A stretch of 64,000 nt of DNA, taken from Sphingopyxis sp. Lineage in GTDB: Bacteria > Pseudomonadota > Alphaproteobacteria > Sphingomonadales > Sphingomonadaceae. Location of the stretch: NCBI GenBank assembly GCA_030148985.1, contig JASBSJ010000044.1, forward strand, positions 1-64,000, given 5' to 3'. The position numbers were made by a program, and so were the translations under genes. Below, in pieces: positions 8,501 to 16,932 of the stretch; positions within the stretch are counted from its first letter, which is position 1, and each line of letters begins with the position of its first letter. A model generated the notes under the pieces. That model was not told the origin of the DNA and did not search any database. It saw only the letters and a program-made list of their open reading frames with translations.

Positions 8501-8956
8501 ATGACCCACGTAACCGACCCCTTCGCCGCCGCGCCGCAGCTGATGAAACAATGGATGGGCGTCAGCCTTGCGGTGCAGGACAGTCTTGAACCGAGTCTGA
8601 TCGAACTGGTAAAAATCCGGGCGTCGATCCTCAACGGCTGCGCCAATTGCATCAACATGCACACGGCTGAAGCGCGCGCCAAGGGCGAAACCGAACAGCG
8701 CATCTACCTGCTCGCCGCGTGGCGCGAAGCCCCCGTCTATACGCCGCGCGAACGCGCCGCGCTCGCCTGGACCGACGCCTTGACCACGCTGTCGCAAGGG
8801 CACACACAGCAGGCAGCAAAGGAAGCGCTCGAAGCGCATTTCACCCCGGAGGAACAGGTGAACCTCACCCTGATGATCAACGTCATCAATGGCTGGAACC
8901 GCATCGCCGTCGGTTTCGACCTGTGGCTCGAAACCCCGGCGGCCAAGGCGGCCTGA
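8501..8956 (+). CDS. Carboxymuconolactone decarboxylase family (AhpD-like) protein
   Basis: 151 residues of one CMD domain. It carries the AhpD-type CxxC-x3-H motif as C47, C50 and H54 (NGCANCINMHT), which points to a peroxidase or reductase of the alkylhydroperoxidase D fold rather than a true lactone decarboxylase. CMD proteins are the usual target gene of ECF41 sigma factors. Here the stop codon overlaps the sigma-factor start in ATGA, and an exact ECF41 promoter lies 37 bases upstream. The start is preceded by GAAGGAGACATGAC. Confidence 0.92.
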   Translation: MTHVTDPFAAAPQLMKQWMGVSLAVQDSLEPSLIELVKIRASILNGCANCINMHTAEARAKGETEQRIYLLAAWREAPVYTPRERAALAWTDALTTLSQGHTQQAAKEALEAHFTPEEQVNLTLMINVINGWNRIAVGFDLWLETPAAKAA

Positions 8957-9825
8957 TGACGGCGACACGCCCCGGCGACGCGGCGGACGCAGCGGGTCTT
9001 TTCGACCCGCTGCGCCCAATGCTCACGCGCGTCGCCTACCGGAGGCTGGGCTCGGTCGCCGATGCCGAGGATGTCGTGCAGGACGCCTTCATCCGCTGGC
9101 TCGGCACCGATCGCGAGGCGGTGCGCGAGCCTGCTGCGTTCCTCCGCCGCACGGTGACGCGGCTCTGCCTCGACCAGCTCAAATCGGCGCGGGCGCAGCG
9201 CGAAACTTATATCGGCCCATGGCTCCCCGACCCGCTTGTCGAGGAGGAAGCGGCCGACGACGATGTGACCCTGCCGCTGATGCTCGCGCTCGAACGGCTC
9301 TCCCCACTGGAGCGCGCGGCCTTCCTTCTCCACGACGTATTCGGCGTCGAGTTTGACGAGGTGGCGAAAACGATCGACCGCGACCCCGCCGCAACGCGCC
9401 AGCTCGCGGCGCGGGCCCGCGCGCACGTCCGCGACGCGCGTCCGCGCTACAAGCTGGAAAAGGAACGCGGACTCGAAATTGCGCACGCCTTTTTTGAGGC
9501 GTCGCGCAGCGGCGATATGGCAGCGCTCGGCGCCATGCTCGCCGCCGACGTCGGCATGTGGGCCGACGGCGGCGGCAAACGCCCCGCCGCCGCGATCCCG
9601 ATCCTCGGCAAGGCGCTGGTGATGAAGGTGCATCGCAGCATCGCGGTATTGCTGCGCAAATATGGCTCGACGCTTGTCCACGCCGGGATAATCAACGGCC
9701 TGCCGGGTTTCGTGACGCGCGAAGCCGACGGCGAGCTTCAGACGACGGCGCTCGAGATCGAGGACGGCAGGATCGTCGGCATCTATGTGATGCGCAACCC
9801 CGACAAGCTGCGGCATGTGCATTGA
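8956..9825 (+). CDS. ECF41 (SigJ-type) RNA polymerase sigma factor with SnoaL-like C-terminal domain
   Basis: 289 residues from the ATG that overlaps the CMD stop codon. Sigma region 2 is at about 15-80 and region 4 at about 108-160, followed by an NTF2/SnoaL-like extension at 170-289. All three ECF41 signatures are present: WLPDP at 89-93 in the linker, DGGGK at 204-208 and NPDKL at 281-285. In studied ECF41 proteins the C-terminal domain replaces a separate anti-sigma factor and modulates activity; no anti-sigma gene is seen here, which agrees. The likely regulon is its own operon. An in-frame open stretch further upstream overlaps the CMD gene and is not used. Confidence 0.93.
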   Translation: MTATRPGDAADAAGLFDPLRPMLTRVAYRRLGSVADAEDVVQDAFIRWLGTDREAVREPAAFLRRTVTRLCLDQLKSARAQRETYIGPWLPDPLVEEEAADDDVTLPLMLALERLSPLERAAFLLHDVFGVEFDEVAKTIDRDPAATRQLAARARAHVRDARPRYKLEKERGLEIAHAFFEASRSGDMAALGAMLAADVGMWADGGGKRPAAAIPILGKALVMKVHRSIAVLLRKYGSTLVHAGIINGLPGFVTREADGELQTTALEIEDGRIVGIYVMRNPDKLRHVH

Positions 9826-9860
9826 AGGGGGTGGCCGGTTTCGATTAAAGCAGGACATAA

Positions 9861-9996
9861 ATCCTCCCTGTGGCCGAAGGCCATGGGGAGGGGGACCGCT
9901 CGCGCAGCGAGTGGTGGAGGGGCTGCGACGTCGGCGCCATTGCTCCTCCGTCAGCGCTTCGCGCTGCCACCTCCCCATCGCTGCGCGACAGGGAGG
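9861..9996. repeat. GC-rich palindromic intergenic repeat
   Basis: The 689-base gap between the sigma factor and ybeY (9826-10514) is made mainly of repeats. The first runs from TCCTCCCTGTGG to GCGACAGGGAGGA and contains internal arms GGCCGAAGGCC and CTCGCGCAGCGAG. It resembles the element at 4077-4240 more than the 129-bp family. Confidence 0.65.
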
Positions 9997-10063
9997 ATTG
10001 TCACTCTGCAAAGTCCGGACGCGACCGATTGCGGTCTTTTGCCCGAAGAGCCCTGTTGGAACA

Positions 10064-10139
10064 GGATTCGCGCAGAGGCGCAGAGATCGCAGAGTGAAAG
10101 CACATTCTCCTCTGCGATCTCTGCGCCTCTGCGCGAATC
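10064..10139. repeat. Perfect 30-base inverted repeat with 15-base loop
   Basis: The left arm (10065-10094, beginning GATTCGCGCAGAGG and ending ATCGCAGAG) is the exact reverse complement of the right arm (10110-10139). The loop is 15 bases. The same 31-base arm (from 10064) recurs without a change at 63914-63944, so this is a dispersed repeat and not a chance palindrome. Confidence 0.9.
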
Positions 10140-10190
10140 ATATAGAATGCCGCGTTTCGACCGGTTTCGGACGGAAGCGGCCGTTGCCGA

Positions 10191-10319
10191 TCCTCCCCCA
10201 ACGGGGGAGGGGGACCACCCGAAGGGTGGTGGAGGGGTACGGGAGGTCATACGCCGCGCTCGACACCGCGTACCCCTCCACCATGCTTCGCATGGTCCCC
10301 CTCCCCGTGCCGGGGAGGA
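10191..10319. repeat. 129-bp palindromic repeat, copy B (inverted relative to copy A)
   Basis: It reads from TCCTCCCCCAACGGGGGAGG to CCGTGCCGGGGAGGA and is the near-identical reverse complement of 7801-7929. The similarity extends a little beyond both ends (for example CCGCTCCCCACCCC at 10330-10343). Together, copies A and B bracket the doxX-CMD-ECF41 module. Confidence 0.85.
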
Positions 10320-10514
10320 TCGCTTCAGTCCGCTCCCCACCCCAAAGCCGCCACAGGCAAGCCGCCAAAAAACGCTGTCCTACTGCGCCGCGGCGCGGTA
10401 GCGGATGGGCATGACGCCGAACGACGATCCCGCAGGGGCAAACGCCGCCCCGAAAACGCGATTTGCGAGTGAAGTTGCGCAGTTTTCCGCCATTTTGTCT
10501 GCGCGGCTTTTTTC

Positions 10515-11021
10515 GTGCTGAGCGTCGAAACCCACGCCGCGACGCCGTGGCCCGATGCGCTCGATTGGGAGGTGCGCGCCGCCGAAGCGGTCGCCGCGGC
10601 GCTCGCGATCACGCCTTTTGCCGCGCTCGCCGACGCGGCGCCGCTCGTCGAGGTCGCGGTCCGCCTGACCGACGATGCCGAGGTCCATAGGCTCAACCGC
10701 GATTTCCGCGGCAAGGACAAGCCGACGAATGTGCTCTCCTTTCCGCAGGTGCAGGACGATCTGCTCGAAAGCCTTGCGAACAGCGACGATGGCGAAATCC
10801 TGCTCGGCGACATCGTGCTTGCGCGCGAAACCTGCGGGCGCGAAGCGGAGGAGAAGGGGCTTTCGCTCGCCGATCATGCGACGCACCTGATCGTTCATGG
10901 CGCGCTGCATCTGGTCGGATACGACCATATGGACGATGTGTCGGCGGCGGCGATGGAGGCTTTGGAGGTGAAAGCCCTTGCATCGCTGGGCATCGCCAAT
11001 CCATATGCGGATCAGGATTAA
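10515..11021 (+). CDS. ybeY: Endoribonuclease YbeY
   Basis: 168 residues. The zinc site is in HLIVHGALHLVGYDH (three His, spaced H-x3... H-x5-H as in the family), near residues 122-136, and the conserved NRDFRGKDKPTNVLSFP stretch is near 56-72. YbeY acts in 16S rRNA 3' maturation and ribosome quality control. The start is a GTG at 10515 with no good ribosome-binding site; no other start fits the family N-terminus (ExxxPWPDAxDW). corC follows after 19 bases, as usual. phoH, its normal upstream neighbour, is instead at 57485-58492, and the sequence immediately upstream here is repeat-rich. Confidence 0.93.
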   Translation: MLSVETHAATPWPDALDWEVRAAEAVAAALAITPFAALADAAPLVEVAVRLTDDAEVHRLNRDFRGKDKPTNVLSFPQVQDDLLESLANSDDGEILLGDIVLARETCGREAEEKGLSLADHATHLIVHGALHLVGYDHMDDVSAAAMEALEVKALASLGIANPYADQD

Positions 11022-11040
11022 CAAGGGAAACGCTGCAACC

Positions 11041-11985
11041 ATGCCCGACGACCAGGGGTCTTCGAACCGATCGGACGAGGACAGTAGCAGGTCCGGACTG
11101 CTGTCCGGACTGAAAAACCTGCTGTTCGGCGGCGACAAGGAACCGTCGCTGCGCGAACAGATCGAAGATGTCATCGACGAGGCCGAGGAAGAGGGCGACG
11201 ATCGCCGCGGCAGCAACATCGTCGGCGACCTGTCGCCGATCGAGCGCAAGATGCTACGCAACCTCCTCCATTTCGGCGAACAGACGGTCGACGATGTCGC
11301 GGTGCCGCGCGGCGAGATCATTGCCATCGCCGAAACCGCGACGTTCGAGGAAATCCTCGCGATCTTTGCCGACGCAGGCCACAGCCGCCTGCCGGTCTAT
11401 CGCGAAAACCTCGACGAGGTGATCGGCATGATCCACGTCAAGGACGTGTTTGCCGTGCTCGCCGAAAAACGGCCGCCGCCGCCGATGCTCGACCTGCTGC
11501 GCCAGCCGCTCTATGTCCCGCAATCGATGGGCGTGCTCGACCTGCTTGCCGAAATGCGCGCAAAACGAACCCATCTGGCGATCGTGATCGACGAATATTC
11601 GGGCACCGAAGGCCTGCTGACGATCGAGGATCTGGTCGAGGAGATCGTCGGCGAGATCGAGGACGAGCATGACGACGAACCCGAGCCGCTGATCGTCGCG
11701 GGCGAGGGCGGCTGCTGGGAAATCGATGCGCGCGCCGAACTCGACGACCTTGGCGAAGCGGTCGACCCGCGGCTTGGTGAGGTCGAGGAAGATGTCGATA
11801 CGCTGGGCGGGCTCGCCGCGGTGCTTGCGGGCCATGTACCCCAGATCGGCGAAATACTCGTCCACCCGAGCGGCTGGCGGATCGAGGTGACCGACGCCGA
11901 CGAACGCCGCGTCCATCACCTGCGGCTGCACCCGCCGGTCGAGGTCGATCTGGAAGCGCCGTCGGAGCGCGGCGAGGGTTTTTGA
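11041..11985 (+). CDS. corC: CorC/hemolysin-family CBS-domain protein
   Basis: 314 residues. An acidic N-terminal part (to about 70) precedes two CBS domains (about 85-205, with GHSRLPVYRENLDEVIGMIHVKD split across strands) and a C-terminal CorC_HlyC transporter-associated domain (about 220-305, with DLGEAVDPRLGEVEEDVDTLGG). It has no transmembrane CNNM part, so it is the soluble CorC type linked to magnesium and cobalt homeostasis. The start at 11041 is chosen because it gives the normal family length; a longer frame exists but overlaps ybeY. The ybeY-corC order is the standard one. Confidence 0.88.
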   Translation: MPDDQGSSNRSDEDSSRSGLLSGLKNLLFGGDKEPSLREQIEDVIDEAEEEGDDRRGSNIVGDLSPIERKMLRNLLHFGEQTVDDVAVPRGEIIAIAETATFEEILAIFADAGHSRLPVYRENLDEVIGMIHVKDVFAVLAEKRPPPPMLDLLRQPLYVPQSMGVLDLLAEMRAKRTHLAIVIDEYSGTEGLLTIEDLVEEIVGEIEDEHDDEPEPLIVAGEGGCWEIDARAELDDLGEAVDPRLGEVEEDVDTLGGLAAVLAGHVPQIGEILVHPSGWRIEVTDADERRVHHLRLHPPVEVDLEAPSERGEGF

Positions 11986-12026
11986 CACAATTGCCTTTGC
12001 CCGTCCGAGCGACTAGGCGAGGCGGG

Positions 12027-13184
12027 ATGGAAGTTTCCGATCTTCGCATCGCCCTGTTCAGCGGCAATTACAATATGACGACCGATGGCGCGAACAAGGC
12101 GCTCAATCGGCTCGTCGGTTACCTCTTGGCGCATGGCGCCGCGGTGCGCGTTTATTCGCCGACCGTCGCCAACCCCGATTTCGAGCCGACGGGCGATCTG
12201 GTCAGCGTGCCGTCGATGGCGATTCCGGGACGCAGCGAATATCGCATCCCCTTAAGCTTTTCGGCAAGGGTGCGCGAAGACATCGCCGCCTTTGCCCCCA
12301 ATATCGTCCATATCTCCAGCCCCGACCGCGTATCGCGGCAGGCTGCGGCGTGGGCCCGGCGGCGCAAGATCCCCGTCGCCTGTTCGGTGCACACGCGCTT
12401 CGAAACCTATTTCCGTTATTACAACCTGTCGTTCCTCGAGCCGCTCGTCGTCGCCTGGCTTCGCAAACTCTACCGCCGCTGCGACGCGCTGATCGCACCG
12501 TCCGAAAGCTTTGCGCAGGTGCTCCGCGACCAGCGGATGAACTATGACATCGGCATCTGGACGCGCGGCGTCGAACAGGGGATTTTCAACCCCGGCGGCC
12601 GCGATCCGGACTGGCGCCGGGCGCTCGGCATCGCCGACGACACCCCCGCGATCGCCTTTCTCGGCCGGTTGGTGATGGAAAAGGGGCTCGACGTGTTTGC
12701 CGATGCCATCGACGTGCTGACGCGCCGCGGCGTGCCGCATCAGGTGGTGGTGATCGGCGAAGGGCCGGCCGGCGACTGGTTCGAATCGCGCCTGCCCAAC
12801 GCGCATTTCGTCGGTTTTCAGGGCGGCGCCGATCTCGCCCGCGCGCTCGCTTCGTGCGACATCTTCTTCAACCCGTCGGTCACCGAAACCTTTGGCAATG
12901 TGACGCTGGAGGCGATGGCGTGCGGGCTACCCGTGGTGGCGGCGCGGGCGACGGGCAGCGCGAGCATCGTCAAGCATGGCCAGACGGGTTATCTTGTCGC
13001 GCCGGGATCGATCTCGGGCTTCGCCGACCATCTTCAGCGCTATTGCCGCGACGCCGCGTTGCGCGCCGACCATGGCGCCGCGGCGGTGCGCGAAAGCGGT
13101 GCCTATCAGTGGGACGCGATCAATCAGGCGGTTGCCGACACCTATGTGCGCCTCATCCGCCAGAAACAGCGGCGCGGGGGCTGA
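12027..13184 (+). CDS. Glycosyltransferase family 4 (GT-B), mannosyltransferase-like
   Basis: 385 residues. The N-terminal Rossmann half starts with RIALFSGNYNMTTDGANKAL and contains VHTRFETYFRYYN. The C-terminal half holds FLGRLVMEKGLDVF and the donor-binding E-x7-E motif in TETFGNVTLEA (near 285). The N-terminal wording is that of GDP-mannose-dependent alpha-mannosyltransferases acting on membrane lipids, but the acceptor cannot be read from sequence. The start at 12027 has AGGCGAGGCGGG before it; a longer in-frame start at 11982 would overlap the corC stop. The gap to rarA is 7 bases, so these two are probably co-transcribed. Confidence 0.85.
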   Translation: MEVSDLRIALFSGNYNMTTDGANKALNRLVGYLLAHGAAVRVYSPTVANPDFEPTGDLVSVPSMAIPGRSEYRIPLSFSARVREDIAAFAPNIVHISSPDRVSRQAAAWARRRKIPVACSVHTRFETYFRYYNLSFLEPLVVAWLRKLYRRCDALIAPSESFAQVLRDQRMNYDIGIWTRGVEQGIFNPGGRDPDWRRALGIADDTPAIAFLGRLVMEKGLDVFADAIDVLTRRGVPHQVVVIGEGPAGDWFESRLPNAHFVGFQGGADLARALASCDIFFNPSVTETFGNVTLEAMACGLPVVAARATGSASIVKHGQTGYLVAPGSISGFADHLQRYCRDAALRADHGAAAVRESGAYQWDAINQAVADTYVRLIRQKQRRGG

Positions 13185-13191
13185 GCACCCG

Positions 13192-14517
13192 ATGGCGGGC
13201 GATCTTTTCGGCGATGAGGGCCCGGCGGCGCAGCAGGGCGCCACGGCCGGCACCGCTCCGCTCGCCGAACGGCTGCGCCCGCGCGCCTTGACCGATGTCG
13301 TCGGGCAGGAGCATCTGACCGGCGCCGACGGGGCGATCGGCCGCATGGTCGCGGCGGGCCAATTGTCGTCGATCATCCTCTGGGGTCCGCCGGGCACCGG
13401 CAAGACGACGATCGCGCGCCTGCTGGCCGAGGCGGTGGGGATGCGTTTCGCGCCGCTGTCGGCGGTCTTTTCGGGTGTCGCCGATTTGCGACAGGCCTTT
13501 GCCGATGCCGAAAAAATGGCCGCGGCGGGCAAGCAGACCTTGCTCTTCGTCGACGAAATCCACCGTTTCAATCGCGCGCAGCAGGACGGTTTCCTGCCCT
13601 ATGTCGAGCGCGGCACCGTCGTGCTCGTCGGTGCGACGACCGAAAACCCCAGTTTCGCCTTGAACGCCGCGCTGCTCAGCCGCGCGCAGGTGCTGGTGTT
13701 GAATCGGCTTGACGATGCCGCGCTCGAAGCATTGATCGACCGCGCCGAGGGTGAGGTCGGCCGCAGCCTGCCGGTGACGGCGGAGGCGCGCGCGGCGCTG
13801 ATCGCGAGCGCCGACGGCGATGGACGTTTCCTGCTCAATCAGGTCGAAACGCTGTTTTCCGTCGCGATCGACGCGCCGCTCGATCCCGCCGAGCTCGCCG
13901 CCTTCCTTCATCGCCGGATGCCCGTCTATGACAAGGGCGGCGACGGCCACTACAACCTCATCTCCGCGCTGCATAAAGCATTGCGCGGGTCCGACCCGCA
14001 AGCGGCGCTCTACTGGCTCGCGCGGATGCTCGTCGCGGGCGAGGAACCGCTCTATGTGCTGCGGCGGCTCGTGCGCTTCGCCAGCGAGGACATCGGCCTC
14101 GCCGACCCGCAGGCGCTGGTGCAATGCCTCGCCGCCAAAGATGCCTATCAATTCCTTGGCTCACCCGAGGGCGAACTCGCGATCGTGCAGGCGTGCCTCT
14201 ATCTTGCGACCGCGCCCAAATCGAACGCCGGCTATGCCGCGCAAAAGGCGGCGTGGAGCGCCGCGCGCGACACCGGCAGCCTCGCGCCGCCGGCGAACAT
14301 CCTGAATGCTCCGACAAAGCTGATGAAGGATCTGGGCTACGGCGCGGGCTACAGCTACGACCATGACGCCCCCGACGGCTTTTCGGGCGACAATTATTGG
14401 CCCGACGGGATGGCGCCGGGCGACTATTACCGCCCCGTCGATCGCGGCTTTGAAAAACGGATTGCGGAGCGCATGGCCTGGTGGGACGAACGGCGGGGCC
14501 AGCGAAGCGGTGGTTAG
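13192..14517 (+). CDS. rarA: Replication-associated recombination protein A (RarA/MgsA ATPase)
   Basis: 441 residues. An AAA+ clamp-loader-like ATPase that acts at stalled replication forks. Walker A GPPGTGKT is at 65-72, Walker B is in LLFVDEIHRFN and sensor 1 in GATTENPSF. The C-terminal tetramerisation domain has YDKGGDGHYNLISALHKALRGSDPQAALYWL, which is diagnostic for this family as opposed to RuvB or DnaX. The short N-terminal MAGDLFGDE motif before the ATPase fits the single-stranded-DNA-binding-protein contacting end. The frame is open further upstream within the glycosyltransferase gene, but the ATG at 13192 gives the family start. Confidence 0.95.
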   Translation: MAGDLFGDEGPAAQQGATAGTAPLAERLRPRALTDVVGQEHLTGADGAIGRMVAAGQLSSIILWGPPGTGKTTIARLLAEAVGMRFAPLSAVFSGVADLRQAFADAEKMAAAGKQTLLFVDEIHRFNRAQQDGFLPYVERGTVVLVGATTENPSFALNAALLSRAQVLVLNRLDDAALEALIDRAEGEVGRSLPVTAEARAALIASADGDGRFLLNQVETLFSVAIDAPLDPAELAAFLHRRMPVYDKGGDGHYNLISALHKALRGSDPQAALYWLARMLVAGEEPLYVLRRLVRFASEDIGLADPQALVQCLAAKDAYQFLGSPEGELAIVQACLYLATAPKSNAGYAAQKAAWSAARDTGSLAPPANILNAPTKLMKDLGYGAGYSYDHDAPDGFSGDNYWPDGMAPGDYYRPVDRGFEKRIAERMAWWDERRGQRSGG

Positions 14518-14644
14518 AGCAAATTGCGACGACAGGCTGTTGCGGTCGCGCGGTGGTGGACGGTTGCCAGCGCGAGGGCGACAGCTCGAACGGGCTCGAC
14601 ATCGTGAAGCTCGCGGCGGTCGCCGCCGCCGACGGCGACCAGCG

Positions 14645-15058
14645 CTATTCGAAGGGCGGATAGCGCTCAAACGTTGGCAGGCCGCTCAGCTTTTCCATCC
14701 AACCGATACGCTCGGCGGTCTGGATCTGCGCCTGCGCAGGAATCAGATCGGGATCGTCGAGCGTCGCGGTCTGCACGTCGATCTGACCGGGGAAAATCTG
14801 GTCGTTGGTATAGAAAAGGCCGGTGCCGCAATCCCCACAGAAATGGCGGCGGCCATGCTCCGACGACGCATAGATTTTGGGCGTTCCGCTGATCTCGATC
14901 TCGTCGGTGCCGACCAGCCCCCACCCAACCATCGGCGCGCCCGCATGACGGCGGCAATCGCTGCAATGGCAAAGCGCATGATGCTGCACTGCCGTGCTCA
15001 TGGAAAAACTAATGCCGCCGCAGTGACAGCGGCCGGTGGCGCGGGCTGGAGTTGTCAT
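14645..15058 (-). CDS. GFA family (glutathione-dependent formaldehyde-activating enzyme-like) zinc protein
   Basis: 137 residues. Zinc ligands of the GFA fold are visible: C11 and C13 (CHC), the C30-x-C32-x2-C35 knuckle (CHCSDC) and C74-x2-C77 (CGDC). Most members of this family are of unknown substrate, and the name does not prove formaldehyde chemistry. The ATG at 15058 is preceded by AAAGGA at a good distance; an in-frame TTG two codons earlier is less likely. It diverges from the membrane-protein gene across a 128-base AT-rich intergenic region. Confidence 0.88.
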   Translation of the reverse strand: MTTPARATGRCHCGGISFSMSTAVQHHALCHCSDCRRHAGAPMVGWGLVGTDEIEISGTPKIYASSEHGRRHFCGDCGTGLFYTNDQIFPGQIDVQTATLDDPDLIPAQAQIQTAERIGWMEKLSGLPTFERYPPFE

Positions 15059-15186
15059 GACCAATATCCTTTCGACTGTTTTTGGAACATATCATGAACA
15101 CATGCTTCTCGGCCAGAGCAATATCACTCTCGGCACAGAGCAGAGTTAATACAAAATAAAGCATGTTCAGGCAGGAGGGGAGCGAT

Positions 15187-16908
15187 ATGGATCTGAACGC
15201 CACAAGGACCCCGATCGGGTCCGAGCCATTCTCGCGCCTAATTTCTTCGCTCCCCCGTTATGCGGTTGCAGTAGCGGTCTGCGGGGTCGCGGCGGCGGCA
15301 TTGCTCTCGGTCCCCAATCTTGGCCTGTGGTATCTGCAGCGACAGGATCAGTGGCTCCTGATTGCTGGAGCCTTGCTGCTGATTGCCTGCCTGCGCGGTC
15401 TTCGCGATCGCCAGGCCGCGTTCGACGCATCGTGGCGGTTGGCGCTGACCGTGGGTACGGTGATGATGATCGCCACGCTGGCGGGCCATTATTGGGTTCT
15501 CTCGGCTTATGGCCTGAGCGCCGATGAGCAACTCGCCGATTTCGATGCCGCTATCCTGGCGAAGGGGCAGATCGCGGCTTCGCTTCCGGCGCAATGGCGA
15601 GATCATGCCGACGCGCTGAACACGATGTTCATGTATCGTACCGATCATCGCGTGGCGTGGGTGTCCGGCTATCTGCCGGTCAACGCCGCGCTCCGTGCCC
15701 TGATCGGCTGGATTGCGACGCCGGCCTTGACGGGTCCGCTGCTGACACTTTTGGGGGCGCTCGCGCTCTGGGGCTGCGCGCGGCGGATATGGCCCGAAAA
15801 TCGCGAAGCGGCCGTGGTTGCCTTGCTGCTCTATACCGGGACGGGGCAGATATGGCTGAATGGCATGACCGCCTATGCCATGCCGACACATCTGACGATC
15901 AACCTGTGCTGGCTTTGGCTCTTCCTCCGTAGCCGCTGGTGGACCGACGGGGCGGCCCTGGCGGTGGGGTTTTTCGCGGTGGGTCTGCACCAGCTTCATT
16001 ATCACCCCATGTTCGCGGCACCGATATTGTTCCTCCTGCTCTTGCGCCAGGAGTGGGGGCGCGCGGCATTCTACGCATTCGGCTATCTGGCGATCGGGCT
16101 GTTCTGGCAAGGCTGGGCCTATGGGATCGCGGTATTGACCCTCGACGGAACGCCGCCGGATGGGACACGTGCCAGCTATTTCTACTACTTGCTCGCCAAT
16201 CTGGAGAAGGTTGAGGGGCTGCGGATCCCGAACATGACGGCCAATCTGTTCCGCCTATTGACGTGGCAGCACCTGTTGCTTCTGCCGCTGTTCCTGCTCG
16301 GTGTCAGGATCGCGCGTCGCGATCGTCTGGCGGCGGCGCTCCTCGGCGGCATATTGCTGACTCTTCTGGTTCGCTTTGCTGTTCAGCCTTTTCAGGGCCA
16401 TGGACTTGGTTATCGCTATATTCACGGCTTGATCGGCAGCTTGATTCTGCTCGCCGTCTATGGATGGGTTTCACTGGGCGATTCACTGCGTCGATGGCGT
16501 CCTCTGCTGCTGCGTACCACTATGGTGAGCTGCCTCTTGCTATTGCCGCTGCAGGCGTGGATGTCGCATCGCTTCTATGCCCCTTTCGCCAAAGTGTCGG
16601 ATCGCATCGACGCGGCATCGGTCGATTATGTCGTGATAGGCGCTGGTGACGCGCCCTATGCCGTCGATCTCGTGCGCAATGACCCCTTTCTGCAAAATCG
16701 CCCGCTCCGACTGGTGCGGGAAAATCTCGACCCGGCGCTTCAGGCCCGGATATGCGCTGCGCGGCCATCGATCGCACTGGTGGATGCGGGGGCTCTGAGA
16801 CCGATCACCGATTATTTCAATGCCGCCCCATCGGTCTCGGCCGATAACGAAAACCGGCGCCTGGCCTCAAGCCTGAGCCGGTCGGGGTGTCGCGTCGAAC
16901 CGCTCTGA
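15187..16908 (+). CDS. Polytopic membrane protein, GT-C glycosyltransferase-like
   Basis: 573 residues with roughly 11-13 hydrophobic segments between about 15 and 460, then a soluble periplasmic tail of about 110 residues. A first large loop carries SADEQLADFD; acidic pairs in that position are typical of GT-C enzymes (PMT/ArnT/GT39-like), which use polyprenyl-linked sugars. No closer family can be named. The ATG at 15187 has the strong site AGGAGGGGAG. It stands alone between the GFA gene and the convergent ptsP gene, so there is no pathway context. The upstream region (15059-15186) is distinctly AT-rich for this genome. Confidence 0.7.
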   Translation: MDLNATRTPIGSEPFSRLISSLPRYAVAVAVCGVAAAALLSVPNLGLWYLQRQDQWLLIAGALLLIACLRGLRDRQAAFDASWRLALTVGTVMMIATLAGHYWVLSAYGLSADEQLADFDAAILAKGQIAASLPAQWRDHADALNTMFMYRTDHRVAWVSGYLPVNAALRALIGWIATPALTGPLLTLLGALALWGCARRIWPENREAAVVALLLYTGTGQIWLNGMTAYAMPTHLTINLCWLWLFLRSRWWTDGAALAVGFFAVGLHQLHYHPMFAAPILFLLLLRQEWGRAAFYAFGYLAIGLFWQGWAYGIAVLTLDGTPPDGTRASYFYYLLANLEKVEGLRIPNMTANLFRLLTWQHLLLLPLFLLGVRIARRDRLAAALLGGILLTLLVRFAVQPFQGHGLGYRYIHGLIGSLILLAVYGWVSLGDSLRRWRPLLLRTTMVSCLLLLPLQAWMSHRFYAPFAKVSDRIDAASVDYVVIGAGDAPYAVDLVRNDPFLQNRPLRLVRENLDPALQARICAARPSIALVDAGALRPITDYFNAAPSVSADNENRRLASSLSRSGCRVEPL

Positions 16909-16932
16909 ATCGAATGCGATCTCCCGTTCGCC

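Noticed and set aside
10064..10139. CRISPR repeats
   Set aside because: Only two inverted arms are present, with no regular spacing, no further direct copies and no cas genes.
7801..10319. A composite transposon ending in the 129-bp inverted repeats
   Set aside because: No transposase is encoded between or beside the copies, and no target duplication could be recognised. A repeat-mediated event remains possible and is reported as a finding, not as a mobile element.
10380..10493. A possible 37-residue minus-strand protein ending GVMPIRYRAAAQ
   Set aside because: It lacks a ribosome-binding site and lies in repeat-derived sequence in front of ybeY, so it is not supportable.
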